Assembly (NCBI RefSeq): GCF_026241155.1
Contig: NZ_JAPFGP010000010.1
Location: 124,001 to 188,000 of the forward strand
Direction of reading: 5' to 3'
Length of the DNA: 64,000 nt
From: Paucibacter sp. PLA-PC-4
Lineage (GTDB): Bacteria; Pseudomonadota; Gammaproteobacteria; Burkholderiales; Burkholderiaceae_C
Shown here piece after piece: positions 27,812-37,162 of this stretch (its first letter is position 1; every line of letters starts with the position of its first letter). The translations under genes and the position numbers were made by a program. The notes beneath the pieces are model-generated. The model was not told the DNA's origin. It searched no databases and saw only the letters and a program-made list of their open reading frames with translations.

Positions 27812-28566
27812 CGGCCACCTCCGAGGATGCCGGGCACCTGGACGCGCTGCTCGATGAATAGCGCGATGCGGTTGATGGCGAAGGCCGAGACGAAATACAG
27901 GCCGGTCACGGCCAGATAGACCTCGATGCCGCGCGAGGTTTCTTCCTGGGCCTGCATCGCGAACATCGTCAGCTCGGCGATCGAGACCGCGAACGCCACC
28001 GAGGAGTTCTTGACGATATTCATGCTCTCGCTGGTCAACGGCGGGATAACGATGCGAAACGCCATCGGCAGCAGCACATACCGGTAAGTCTGGGGCAGCG
28101 TGAAGCCCATCGCCAAGCCAGCATAGCGCTGGCCGGTGGGCAGGCTCTGGATGCCGGCCTTGACCTGTTCGGCGATCCGTGCCGAGGTGAAGAAGCCCAG
28201 CGCGAACACCACCAGCACAAAGCTGGGCACCTCACGCAGCGGAGTGAACAGCGAAGGCAGCACGTGGTACCAGAGAAAGACCTGCACCAGCAGTGGGATG
28301 TTGCGGAACAGCTCGGTCCAGGTATTGCCCAGGGCCACCAGCGCCTTGCTCGGCGTGGTGCGCAGAATGCCCATCACCGATCCGACGACCAAAGCCACTA
28401 CCAGGGCCAACACGGCCACGCTGAGCGTCCACCCCCAGGCCGACAACAGCCAGTCCAGGTAGGTGATGCTGCCGCCGCTGCCAAAGCAGCGCGGCACCAT
28501 CTCCCCATCGATGGTGTCCTTGCAGAACACCTGCCAATCCCATGTAGCCACCGCTACCTCCGTCAA
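27808..28566 (-). CDS. gltJ: Glutamate/aspartate ABC transporter permease GltJ
   Basis: 252 aa. N-terminal periplasmic segment with two Cys (WQVFCKD ... PRCFGSG), typical of GltJ, then TM helices and the EAA loop (EQVKAGIQSLPTGQRYAGLA). With GltK forms the channel. It starts 61 bases after gltI; that spacer holds an attenuator-like hairpin. Confidence 0.94.
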   Translation of the reverse strand: MTEVAVATWDWQVFCKDTIDGEMVPRCFGSGGSITYLDWLLSAWGWTLSVAVLALVVALVVGSVMGILRTTPSKALVALGNTWTELFRNIPLLVQVFLWYHVLPSLFTPLREVPSFVLVVFALGFFTSARIAEQVKAGIQSLPTGQRYAGLAMGFTLPQTYRYVLLPMAFRIVIPPLTSESMNIVKNSSVAFAVSIAELTMFAMQAQEETSRGIEVYLAVTGLYFVSAFAINRIALFIEQRVQVPGILGGGR

Positions 28567-28600
28567 AAAATCGAGGCCGCCCGAACTGCGCCGAGCGGCC
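28565..28600 (-). terminator. Attenuator-like terminator between gltI and gltJ
   Basis: On the minus strand GGCCGC (28600-28595) pairs with GCGGCC (28580-28575) around 14 bases, then four bases and TTTTTT (28570-28565). A partial terminator here would give more binding protein than permease, as in other binding-protein transporters. Confidence 0.65.
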
Positions 28601-28627
28601 CCGTGTTAATGCCCTCAGGCCTTGCGC

Positions 28628-29521
28628 TTACTTCTTCGCGTAGTCTTCCATCGGCTTGTCATTGGGGTTGGCCCAGGCAGCCTTGGTGTTGTCGTTGGCC
28701 GGCATACCGACCTTGGTGTTGGACGGCGGGATCGGCTGCTCGAACCACTTGGTCCACAGCTTGGCCAGCTCGCCAGACTTCATCATCGCCTTGATGCTGT
28801 CGTCCACTGCCTTCTTAAAGGCCGGGTCATCCTTGCGGATCATGATCGCGATAGGCTCGACAGACAGCACATCGCCCACCAGCTTGAAGTCCGCCGGGTT
28901 CTTGGCCTTGGCGATATTGCCAGCCAGGATGGCGCCGTCCATCACGAAAGCGTCTGCACGGCCCGATTCCAGCAGCAGGAAGCTGTCGGCGTGGTCCTTG
29001 CCGAACACTTCCTTGAAGTCCACACCGGTGGCGCGCTCGTTTTTGCGCAGGGTCTGGACCGAGGTCGTGCCGGTAGTAGTCGCGACATTCTTGCCATTGA
29101 GCTGGGCGATCGAGCTGATGCCCGAACTGGCCTTGACGGCGATGCGCACTTCCTCGACGAAGGTCGTGACTGCGAAGGCCACGTCCTTTTGGCGCGCCGC
29201 GTTATTGGTGGTGGAGCCGCACTCGATGTCGACGGTTCCGTTTTGCACCAGTGGGATGCGGTTTTGCGAGGTCACCGGCTGGTACTTGACGTCCAGCTTG
29301 GCCAGGCCCAGGGACTTCTGCACATCGGCCAGCACCTTCTGGCAGATCTCGACGTGGTAGCCGACAAACTTGCCATCGCCCAGGGTGTAGGACAGCGCGC
29401 CGGAGGACTCGCGCACGCCCATCGTAACGGCGCCGCTGTCCTTGATCTTCTTCAGCGTATCGGCTTGGGCCGACATGGAAAAACCGGCAACGACGGCCAA
29501 CACAAGCAATGTCTTTTTCAT
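28628..29521 (-). CDS. gltI: Glutamate/aspartate-binding periplasmic protein
   Basis: 297 aa with signal peptide MKKTLLVLAVVAGFSMSAQA. Family 3 solute-binding protein; the GltI signature DIECGSTTNNAARQKDVAFA and VAFAVTTFVEEVRIAVK are present. Binds glutamate and aspartate in the periplasm and delivers them to GltJKL. AGAGGAG-type ribosome site a few bases before the ATG. First gene of the operon; the 249 bases upstream, to the LysR gene stop, hold no other gene and presumably the promoter. Confidence 0.95.
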   Translation of the reverse strand: MKKTLLVLAVVAGFSMSAQADTLKKIKDSGAVTMGVRESSGALSYTLGDGKFVGYHVEICQKVLADVQKSLGLAKLDVKYQPVTSQNRIPLVQNGTVDIECGSTTNNAARQKDVAFAVTTFVEEVRIAVKASSGISSIAQLNGKNVATTTGTTSVQTLRKNERATGVDFKEVFGKDHADSFLLLESGRADAFVMDGAILAGNIAKAKNPADFKLVGDVLSVEPIAIMIRKDDPAFKKAVDDSIKAMMKSGELAKLWTKWFEQPIPPSNTKVGMPANDNTKAAWANPNDKPMEDYAKK

Positions 29522-29770
29522 GGAAGCTCCTCTTTCAGAATCATTACGAGAACGCCAAGCAGATCACGGACCGGCCGAGCGCCGGGTACGGAGTTTCACG
29601 CATATCCGACCTCCTGCCGCATCTGCAGCAAGATTTGAGCCACTATTTGCCGAGCACGCTGATGAAGGGCCGGACTCTAACGGTGCGTTCGCTGATCGCC
29701 CAATGCCGAATGCACGCACGGTTATGCAGCACAAACATGAGCGTTCAGGGTTTTTCCTAGTTCCTTACTC

Positions 29771-30688
29771 TTAGCCTCGCTGCGTCAGGTAATCCCACAG
29801 CGCCAGCGCCACCGGCTTGCTGCGCCGCGCCGCCTCGGGTCGTTCGCGGTAGATGCGCAGCTCCATGCTCAGCTCATACGAGCCCGCTGCCGTGGCCTGC
29901 ACCAAGCGTTTGGCTTTGAGTTCCTTCTTGACCGAGCTGGCCGGCAGGAAGGCCAGGCCGTGGCCTTCCAGCGCCATCGCCTTCAAGCCCTCGGCCATAT
30001 CGGTCTCGTAAATCGAATCAAGGTTCAGTGCCGTCGGCGAGTCCTTGACGACCAGCTCGACCAGCCGGCCCAGATAGGCTCCGGAGGCATAGCTTAGGAA
30101 CGGAATCTTCTGACCCGGATGCCCGGGCAGAGCGAACAGCGGCCGCCCCTGGGCATCGGCCTTGGCATAGGCGGCCAGGGTCTCGTGCCCCAGCGAGGCC
30201 ATCTCGTAGCGCTCGGGGTCGAGTTGCAGCGGCTGGCTGGGGTGGTGATAGACGATCAGCAGATCGCAGTTGCCCTCGCTGAGCTGCATCATCGCGTCGT
30301 GCACATTCAGCGCATTGAGCCGGCTCTTGACCGCGCCGAAGCGCTGGCGCAAGTCCATCAGCCAGTGTGGAAAGAAGCTGAAGGCCAGCGAGTGCGGCAC
30401 CGCGAACTCGATCATGTCCTGCCCCACCGCCTGGTGACTGCGCAGCATATTGCGGGTGGCCTGCAGGCTGCCCAGCATCTCGACGGCCTGACCCAGCAAG
30501 GTCTCGCCGGCGGCGGTCAGCCGTGTCGGGTAGGAACTGCGGTCCACCAGGTCGACCCCTGCCCAGGCCTCCAGCGCCTGGATGCGGCGCGAGAACGCCG
30601 GTTGAGTCACATGCCTGTGCTGAGCCGAGCGCGAAAAGCTGCGGGTCTCGGCCAGGCTGACGAAATCTTCAAGCCATTTGGTTTCCAC
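29771..30688 (-). CDS. LysR-family regulator (HypT-like N-terminus)
   Basis: 305 aa from GTG 30688. The start METKWLEDFVSLAETRSFSR followed by VTQPAFSRRIQALEAWAGVD matches the subgroup that includes HypT (YjiE). C-terminal effector domain from about 90. Lies directly upstream of gltI on the same strand, 249 bases apart, so it may regulate the transporter; not shown. Assignment to hypochlorite sensing would be over-reach: only the N-terminus supports the subgroup. Confidence 0.9.
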   Translation of the reverse strand: METKWLEDFVSLAETRSFSRSAQHRHVTQPAFSRRIQALEAWAGVDLVDRSSYPTRLTAAGETLLGQAVEMLGSLQATRNMLRSHQAVGQDMIEFAVPHSLAFSFFPHWLMDLRQRFGAVKSRLNALNVHDAMMQLSEGNCDLLIVYHHPSQPLQLDPERYEMASLGHETLAAYAKADAQGRPLFALPGHPGQKIPFLSYASGAYLGRLVELVVKDSPTALNLDSIYETDMAEGLKAMALEGHGLAFLPASSVKKELKAKRLVQATAAGSYELSMELRIYRERPEAARRSKPVALALWDYLTQRG

Positions 30689-30781
30689 ACTGTTCAGTGT
30701 AGCCCTGCGCCGCAGCCCCTCGCTTTGAGGTCCACGCCTGCCCTAGATCAGCAACGCGCCTCCCCGGCGGGTCGTTTTCAT

Positions 30782-32617
30782 TCAAGCCGGCTGCTCGGCA
30801 GCGACACCTCCGGACTGCTGCAGGCGCCACATTTGCGCATAGCGCCCGCCGCGCGCCAGCAGATCCTCGTGATGGCCACGCTCGATGATGGCGCCCTGCT
30901 CCATCACCAGGATCTCATGCGCATCGACCACGGTGGAGAGTCGGTGCGCGATCACCAGCACAGTCTTGTTCTGCCCCACCGCCTCCAGCTCGGCCTGGAT
31001 CGCCCGCTCATTGCGAGAGTCCAGCGCCGAGGTCGCCTCATCGAAGATCAGGATCGGCGGGTTCTTCAGCAGGGTGCGGGCGATCGCCACCCGCTGCTTC
31101 TCGCCACCGCTAAGCTTGAGCCCGCGCTCACCGACCATGGTCTCGTAGCCCTTGGGCGTGGCCGCGATAAAGTCGTGGATATGGGCGGCGCGGGCCGCGC
31201 CCTCGACCTCCTCGCGCGAGGCGCCGGGCCGGCCATAGGCGATGTTGTAGGCCACCGTGTCGTTGAACAGCACCGTGTCTTGAGGCACGATGCCGATCGC
31301 GCGGCGCAGCGAGCCCTGACTCACGCCGCGCACATCTTGGCCGTCGATCAGGATGCGGCCTGCGTCGAGGTCGTAGAAGCGGTAGAGCAGGCGCGCCAGC
31401 GTGCTCTTGCCCGAGCCGCTGGGGCCGACCACGGCCACTTTCTTGCCGGCCGGAATCTCGAAGCTGAGGTTCTTCAGAATGGGTCGCGCGGCCTCGTAGG
31501 CAAAGCTGACATTCTCGAAACGTACCCCCGCACCTTCAATGCGCAGCGCCGGCGCGCCCGGCGCATCCGCCACCTCGCGGTCGCGCTCGAGCAGCGTGAA
31601 CATCTTGTCCAAATCGGTCAGGCTTTGCTTGATCTCGCGGTAAATCACGCCGAGGAAATTCAAGGGGATGTAGAGCTGGATCATGAAGGCATTGACCATC
31701 ACCAGATCCCCTAGGGTCATGGTTCCAGTCACCACACCCTGGGTCGCGCGCCACAGCATCGCGACCAGCGCGGTCGCGATGATCAGCTGCTGGCCGGTGT
31801 TCAGCAGTGACAGCGTGGACTGCGACTTCAGCTGCGCGCGGCGCAACTTCTCCAGGCTCTCGTCATAGCGGCGCGACTCGAAGTCCTCGTTGTTGAAGTA
31901 CTTGACCGTCTCGTAGTTCAGCAGTGAGTCAATTGCCTTGCTGTGCGCCACCGAGTCGAGCTCGTTGAGCTGCTTGCGGAACTTGGTGCGCCACTCGGTC
32001 ACCAGCACGGTGAAGCTGACATAGAGCACCAGGGCAGCGATCGTGATGCCGGCAAACCAGATGTCGTACTTGACGGCCAGCAGGCCCAGCACCAGGGTCA
32101 CCTCGATCAGGGTCGGCACGATGCTGTAGAGCGAGTACGAGATCAGCGAGTGCACGGCCCGCGTTCCACGCTCGATATCGCGCGTCATGCCGCCGGTCTG
32201 GCGCTCGAGGTGAAAGCGCAGGCTCAGATCATGCAAATGACGGAACACCTGCAGCGAGATGCTGCGCGCCGTGCCCTCGGTGGCCTTGGCGAAGATCAGC
32301 TCGCGCAACTCGGTGAACAGCGAGGTCATCAGGCGCAGCGCACCGTAGGCCAGCAGCAGGCCCAGCGGCAGCACCAGCAGGGCCTGCGGATCGCCGGGCT
32401 TCAGCGACAGACTGTCGACCAGTTGTTTCAGCAGCAGCGGCACGCCGACATTGCTGAGCTTGGCGCCCAGCATGAAGCCCAGCGCCAAACCGACCCGCCA
32501 GCGGTAGCGCCACAGATAGGGCAGCAGCTTGGCAATCGTCGCCCAGTCAGAGCGGGGCATGGCCGGTGCGGCGGCGGGCTCAGGGCTGGCGGCCGGGGTC
32601 GAGAGGCTTGTGCGCAT
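30782..32617 (-). CDS. Atm1-type ABC exporter
   Basis: 611 aa from ATG 32617; an upstream in-frame start would run into the divergent thioesterase gene. Six TM helices (about 30-320), with the Atm1/HMT features TVKYFNNEDFESRRYDESL and LNFLGVIYREIKQSLTDLD. NBD: Walker [20 protein letters not shown], signature LSGGEKQRVAIARTLLKNPP, Walker B ILIFDEATSALD. Homologues export glutathione-linked sulfur/iron or heavy-metal conjugates across the inner membrane. Exact substrate unproven. Confidence 0.93.
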   Translation of the reverse strand: MRTSLSTPAASPEPAAAPAMPRSDWATIAKLLPYLWRYRWRVGLALGFMLGAKLSNVGVPLLLKQLVDSLSLKPGDPQALLVLPLGLLLAYGALRLMTSLFTELRELIFAKATEGTARSISLQVFRHLHDLSLRFHLERQTGGMTRDIERGTRAVHSLISYSLYSIVPTLIEVTLVLGLLAVKYDIWFAGITIAALVLYVSFTVLVTEWRTKFRKQLNELDSVAHSKAIDSLLNYETVKYFNNEDFESRRYDESLEKLRRAQLKSQSTLSLLNTGQQLIIATALVAMLWRATQGVVTGTMTLGDLVMVNAFMIQLYIPLNFLGVIYREIKQSLTDLDKMFTLLERDREVADAPGAPALRIEGAGVRFENVSFAYEAARPILKNLSFEIPAGKKVAVVGPSGSGKSTLARLLYRFYDLDAGRILIDGQDVRGVSQGSLRRAIGIVPQDTVLFNDTVAYNIAYGRPGASREEVEGAARAAHIHDFIAATPKGYETMVGERGLKLSGGEKQRVAIARTLLKNPPILIFDEATSALDSRNERAIQAELEAVGQNKTVLVIAHRLSTVVDAHEILVMEQGAIIERGHHEDLLARGGRYAQMWRLQQSGGVAAEQPA

Positions 32618-32677
32618 GTTTTTTGCTGGACATCGGGCGGTCGCCGACAATGAGTCCAATTTTCCCAGGTATGCATC

Positions 32678-33112
32678 ATGAGCCACGCTTCAAGCCCTTC
32701 CCCTGAAAACAACGCCACCCCCAGCAGCCAGCCCGGCATGCCGCGCGAGTTGGTGCTGCGAGTGATGCCCATGCCGGCCGATGCCAATGCCAACGGCGAT
32801 ATCTTCGGCGGCTGGATCATGGCCCAGGTCGACCTGGCCGGCTCGGTCTTGCCAAGCCGGGTCTCGCGCGGACGGGTCGCAACGGTCGCGGTCAACGAGT
32901 TCATCTTCAAGCAGCCGGTTTCGGTTGGCGACCTGCTGAGCTTTTATGCTCAGGTCAAGCGCATCGGCCGCACCTCGATCACGGTCCATGTCGAGGTGGT
33001 GGCCGAGCGCAATCCGGCCAACCCTCAGGTGGTCAAGGTCACCGAGGCAAACCTGACCTATGTGGCGATCGACCGCGACGGCAAGCCCCGGGTGTTTGCC
33101 GAACAAGTTTGA
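32678..33112 (+). CDS. Acyl-CoA thioesterase, YciA type
   Basis: 144 aa hotdog-fold protein. The family signature NANGDIFGGWIMAQVDLAGS holds the catalytic Asp; VATVAVNEFIFKQPVSVGDL forms the other face. Hydrolyses acyl-CoAs in the cytoplasm. Its stop overlaps the next gene start (TTGA), so the two are translationally coupled. Confidence 0.93.
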   Translation: MSHASSPSPENNATPSSQPGMPRELVLRVMPMPADANANGDIFGGWIMAQVDLAGSVLPSRVSRGRVATVAVNEFIFKQPVSVGDLLSFYAQVKRIGRTSITVHVEVVAERNPANPQVVKVTEANLTYVAIDRDGKPRVFAEQV

Positions 33113-34248
33113 AGACCCAGGTCCTGATCCTCGGCGGCGGCGCCATTGGCAGCGCCATCGCCGCCCATCTGGGCGCCGAGCCGGGTTTCGATATCCGCGT
33201 GCTGGAGCGCGACCCGAGCTATGCGCAGGCCTCCTCGGCCCTATCGGCCGCGTCGATACGCCAGCAGTTCTCGACCCCGCTGAACATCGCGCTGTCGCAG
33301 TATGGCCTGCAAGTGCTGCGCGCAGCGGGCGCCGAAGCCGGACTGGTCGAGCGCGGCTATCTCTATCTGGCCAGCCCGGCTGGCGCCAATGACCTGCGCG
33401 AGCTCAATGCGCTGCAGACCGTGCATGGTGCCGACATTGCCCTGCTCTCCCCGGCGCAGCTGAGCGAGCGCTGGCCCTGGCTGGCCACGCAAGACCTGGC
33501 ACTGGGCTCCTGGGGCCGCAGCGGCGAGGGCTGGTTTGACGGCTGGGGCCTGCTGCAGGCGTTGAAGCGCCGGGCCCAGGCCCTGGGCGTGCAGTACCTC
33601 AGCGCTGAGGCACTCGCGCTGCGGCGCGACGCCAGTGGCGCCGTGGTCGGTGTCGAATCCGACAGCGGTCTGCTACAAGCAGACCTATACGTGCTGGCCT
33701 GCGGCGCCTGGTCCGGTGCGCTGGCCGGCACCGCGGGCCTGGCCGTGCCGGTCAGCGGCAAGCGCCGCAGCGTCTACGCCTTTCGCACGCCCGAACCGGC
33801 CGCCGACTGCCCGCTGGTGATCGATCCCTCTGGGCTGTGGTTCCGGCCCGAGGGAGAAGGGCAGTTCATCTGCGGCGGCCCGCCGCTGGGCGAAGATGCC
33901 GACGGCCTGCCGCTGGACCCCGAGCCCGGGCTGTTCGAAGAGCGGCTATGGCCGGCACTGGCAACGCGCGTGCCCGGCTTCGAGAGCCTGCGCCCGCAGC
34001 GCGCCTGGGCCGGCTACTACGAGATGAATGCCTTCGACCACAACGGCCTGGTCGGCCCACTCGACGCCTGCCCTAACCTGCTGCTGGCCTGCGGCTTCTC
34101 GGGTCACGGCCTTCAGCATGCGCCGGGCGTCGGCCGCGGCCTGGCCGAGTGGATCGCACACGGCGAGTACCGCAGCCTGGACCTGGGCCCGCTGACACCA
34201 AAGCGCATCGCGGCAGGTCGCCCCTATTTGGAACTCAATGTGATTTGA
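33109..34248 (+). CDS. DAO-family FAD-dependent oxidoreductase
   Basis: 379 aa from a TTG start that overlaps the thioesterase stop by four bases. Dinucleotide-binding motif VLILGGGAIGSAIAAHLGAE, then SSALSAASIRQQFSTPLNI, characteristic of FOXRED1/sarcosine-oxidase-like DAO proteins; C-terminal FAD contact LLLACGFSGHGLQHAPGVGR. Oxidises an amine or D-/N-substituted amino acid; substrate unknown. Confidence 0.9.
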   Translation: MKTQVLILGGGAIGSAIAAHLGAEPGFDIRVLERDPSYAQASSALSAASIRQQFSTPLNIALSQYGLQVLRAAGAEAGLVERGYLYLASPAGANDLRELNALQTVHGADIALLSPAQLSERWPWLATQDLALGSWGRSGEGWFDGWGLLQALKRRAQALGVQYLSAEALALRRDASGAVVGVESDSGLLQADLYVLACGAWSGALAGTAGLAVPVSGKRRSVYAFRTPEPAADCPLVIDPSGLWFRPEGEGQFICGGPPLGEDADGLPLDPEPGLFEERLWPALATRVPGFESLRPQRAWAGYYEMNAFDHNGLVGPLDACPNLLLACGFSGHGLQHAPGVGRGLAEWIAHGEYRSLDLGPLTPKRIAAGRPYLELNVI

Positions 34249-34255
34249 GTGGCGT

Positions 34256-36490
34256 TCAGGCTAACTTGAAGGGCAGCTCGCGCAGCGGCTTGCCGGTCAG
34301 GCGCGCGATCGCATTGGCAAAGGCTGGCGCCAGCGGCGGCAGGCCAGGTTCACCCATGCCCGTCGGCGGCTCGGCGCTGGGCACGATGTGCACGGCGATC
34401 TGCGGCATATCGGTAATGCGCGGCACCGCGAAATCGCCGAAATTGCTCTGCTCGACGACGCCGTCTTTCAGCGTGATCGCCGCACCGGGCAGGCACATCG
34501 ACAAGCCCATCAGCGCCGCACCCTGCACCTGGGCTTCGATGCTGCGCGGGTTGATCGCCAGATTGCAGTGCACGCCGGCGGTGACGCGGTTCAGCACCGG
34601 CTGCCCGTCCTTCACCGACGCCTCCACCACGTAGGCCACCACGGTGCTGAAGGATTCGTGCACCGCCACGCCCCAGGCGCGGCCGGCCGTGAGTTGTTTC
34701 TTGCCATAGCCGCTCTTGTCGACAGCCAATTGCAGCGCAGCACGGTGGCGCGGATGCTTGTCACCAATGAGGCGCAAGCGATAGGCCACCGGATCCTGCT
34801 TGGTGGCTCGGGCAATCTCGTCGAGCAGAGTCTCCATGACATACGCGGTGTGCGTCGAGCCCACGCTGCGCCACCACAGCACCGGCACATTTACCTTGGG
34901 GTGGTGCACCGTCAGCCGCATCGGCACCGGATAGGGGTCGCGCAGGCCTTCGGTAGCCGTGCCATCAATGCCGTTCTTGACCATGAACTGCCCGAACACA
35001 GTGCCCGTGGTAATGGACTGGCCGACCAGCACATGGTCCCAGGCCAGTACATTGCCCCGCTCATCGAAGCCGATGCGGGCGCGGTGCAGATGCATAGGCC
35101 GGTAGTAGCCGCCTTTGATATCGTCCTCGCGGCTCCAGAGCGTGCGGATTGGCGCGTCCAGGCCGGCGGCGCGGGCAGCCTTTGCAATGTGGCAGGCCTC
35201 GACCACATAGTCGCTGGAGCCGACAAAGCGCCGGCCGAAGCCACCGCCCGCCATCTGCACCTGCATCGTCACCTGTTCGGGCTTCAGCCCCAGCACGCCG
35301 GCGGCCGCTGCGGCATCCAGCCCCGGACACTGTGTGCCGACCCACAGCTCGGCGCGATCTTTGCCGAGGCGAACCGTGCAGTTCAAGGGCTCCATCGGCG
35401 CATGGGCCAGATAGGGGAAGATGAACTCGGCCTCGATCTGGCGCGGCGCAGTGGCCAGTGGCGCCATGTCGGCATCGAAAGCGCGCGCGCCGGGCTGATT
35501 CGCCAGCTCGCGGTACTGGGTCAGCAGCTTCTCACTGTCGACCTTTTCGACGCTGCTCGCATCCCAATCCAGTTTCAACGCCTCACGTCCCTGCCTGGCC
35601 GGCCAGTAGCCGTCCGCCACCACGGCCACGCCCTCGCCACCCAGGTCGCCCGGGATGCGCAGCACCGCCTTGACACCCTTGATCGCGCGTGCCGCGCTGT
35701 CGTCCAGTGAGCGCAGCCGGGCGCCGAACACCGGCGGATGCGCGACCACGGCGGTCAGCTGGCCGGGCAGGCGAGTGTCGATGCCGAAGTCCTGCCGGCC
35801 GCTGCTCTTGGCGCGCGCGTCCAGCCGCGTCGTCGGCCGGCCGATCAGGCGAAAGTCCTTGGGGTCCTTCAGCCTCACCTGTTCGGGCACCGGCAGGGCC
35901 ATAGCGGCCTCGGCCAGCGCACCATAGCCCAGCTTGCGGCCGTCAGCGGCGATGACCTCGCCGGCCCGGGTGCGCAGCGTGGCTACATCCACGTTCCAGC
36001 GCTGCGCAGCGGCGCTCAGCAGCATGGCACGTGCGCGGGCGCCGAGCTCGCGGTACTGCGTGTAGCTGTTCTTGATCGAATTCGAGCCGCCGGTCATGTG
36101 CAGGCCGAACAGCGGGTCGAGATAGGCCGGGTCGCTGGATCCGTTGCGGCTGCGCACAAGGCTCCAGTCGGCATCTAGCTCCTCTGCCAGGATCATCGGC
36201 AGGCCGGTCTGCACGCCCTGGCCAAACTCCAGCCGGTTGATGGTCACGGTGACATCGCCGTTCGTCGCGATCTGCACAAAGGCCGAAGGTTGCTGCGTCG
36301 GCTTCAGTCCGGCCGCAGCGGCCTGTGCACCAGCCGGTGGCGGGAATGCGCCGAGCACCAGGCCTGTGCCGGCTGTCGCGCCGGCCAGTTTCAGGAAGCT
36401 GCGGCGCGGCAGTGCAAGAGTGGTGATGGCGGCCTCGCGGTCCAGCAGCTGTTGCAGCGCGTGCGGCATTTCTGGAGTGTGGGTCAACAT
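34256..36490 (-). CDS. Molybdenum hydroxylase large subunit (isoquinoline oxidoreductase beta-like)
   Basis: 744 aa from ATG 36490. Twin-arginine signal LPRRSFLKLAGATAGTGLVL (RR at 29-30) predicts export through Tat as a folded cofactor protein. Xanthine-dehydrogenase/aldehyde-oxidase fold of the IorB/membrane-bound aldehyde dehydrogenase type: EFGQGVQTGLPMILAEEL, MQVQMAGGGFGRRFVGSSDY, and near the C-terminus the catalytic Glu in GMGEPGLPPLAPAFANAIA. Binds molybdopterin-cytosine dinucleotide. Works with the [2Fe-2S] subunit 13 bases upstream; electrons likely go to a cytochrome not in the window. Substrate (N-heterocycle or aldehyde) unknown. Confidence 0.9.
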   Translation of the reverse strand: MLTHTPEMPHALQQLLDREAAITTLALPRRSFLKLAGATAGTGLVLGAFPPPAGAQAAAAGLKPTQQPSAFVQIATNGDVTVTINRLEFGQGVQTGLPMILAEELDADWSLVRSRNGSSDPAYLDPLFGLHMTGGSNSIKNSYTQYRELGARARAMLLSAAAQRWNVDVATLRTRAGEVIAADGRKLGYGALAEAAMALPVPEQVRLKDPKDFRLIGRPTTRLDARAKSSGRQDFGIDTRLPGQLTAVVAHPPVFGARLRSLDDSAARAIKGVKAVLRIPGDLGGEGVAVVADGYWPARQGREALKLDWDASSVEKVDSEKLLTQYRELANQPGARAFDADMAPLATAPRQIEAEFIFPYLAHAPMEPLNCTVRLGKDRAELWVGTQCPGLDAAAAAGVLGLKPEQVTMQVQMAGGGFGRRFVGSSDYVVEACHIAKAARAAGLDAPIRTLWSREDDIKGGYYRPMHLHRARIGFDERGNVLAWDHVLVGQSITTGTVFGQFMVKNGIDGTATEGLRDPYPVPMRLTVHHPKVNVPVLWWRSVGSTHTAYVMETLLDEIARATKQDPVAYRLRLIGDKHPRHRAALQLAVDKSGYGKKQLTAGRAWGVAVHESFSTVVAYVVEASVKDGQPVLNRVTAGVHCNLAINPRSIEAQVQGAALMGLSMCLPGAAITLKDGVVEQSNFGDFAVPRITDMPQIAVHIVPSAEPPTGMGEPGLPPLAPAFANAIARLTGKPLRELPFKLA

Positions 36491-36503
36491 GGCGGATGCT
36501 CCT

Positions 36504-36977
36504 TCAGGCCAAGGTCTTGGCCGCATCGGCCACTGCGGCGCGGATGCGGGCATAAGTGCCACAGCGGCAGATATTGCCGGCCATCGCGCCGTCGATCTCG
36601 GCGGCCGTGGGCTTCTTGCCTTTCGGCAGCGATTTGAGAAAGGCCGTCGCGCTCATGACCTGCCCGCTCTGGCAGTAGCCGCACTGGGCCACGTCATGCT
36701 TGACCCAGGCGGCATGCACCGCCGCGCCGACCTTATCGCTGCCATCGGTGGTGGCCTCGATGGTGCGGATCTTCTTGCCCTCGGCCGCCGAGATCGGCGT
36801 GACGCAGGAGCGGATCGCCTGGCCATCCAGATGCACGGTGCAAGCGCCACACAGCGCCGCCCCGCAGCCGAACTTCGTGCCGGTCAAGCCCAGCGTGTCG
36901 CGCAGGGCCCAGAGGATGGGGGTGCCGGGGTCGGCGTCGACCGCGTGGTCACGGCCGTTGACGTTGAGGGTGCTCAT
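36504..36977 (-). CDS. [2Fe-2S] subunit of the molybdenum hydroxylase
   Basis: 157 aa from ATG 36977. N-terminal plant-type ferredoxin cluster Cys in GTKFGCGAALCGACTVHL plus SC after it; C-terminal cluster with CGYCQSGQ and NICRCGTYARI. Typical IorA/CoxS-like small subunit that passes electrons from the Mo site. No own signal; likely exported with the large subunit by its Tat signal. No medium FAD subunit is present, consistent with a two-subunit periplasmic enzyme. Confidence 0.94.
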   Translation of the reverse strand: MSTLNVNGRDHAVDADPGTPILWALRDTLGLTGTKFGCGAALCGACTVHLDGQAIRSCVTPISAAEGKKIRTIEATTDGSDKVGAAVHAAWVKHDVAQCGYCQSGQVMSATAFLKSLPKGKKPTAAEIDGAMAGNICRCGTYARIRAAVADAAKTLA

Positions 36978-37162
36978 GGTGCTCGGTTCTCCATCTTTGG
37001 GGCGGTGCCGGCAAGTGTCCCCCGGCTGGCCCGGCAAGCGCTTGCCCATTTCGACGCATGTCTTGCCTATTCCGATGTTTCGTCAGCGGATCCGCCGGCT
37101 GCCTCTCGCGCCAGCGCTACAGTGGCTTTGCCTCTGCCCCGCTGCTGCACAACACCACACCC

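Noticed and set aside
29771-30688. Calling the LysR gene hypT (hypochlorite regulator)
   Set aside because: Only the N-terminal HTH resembles HypT; the Met residues that define its sensing were not verified, and context is glutamate transport.
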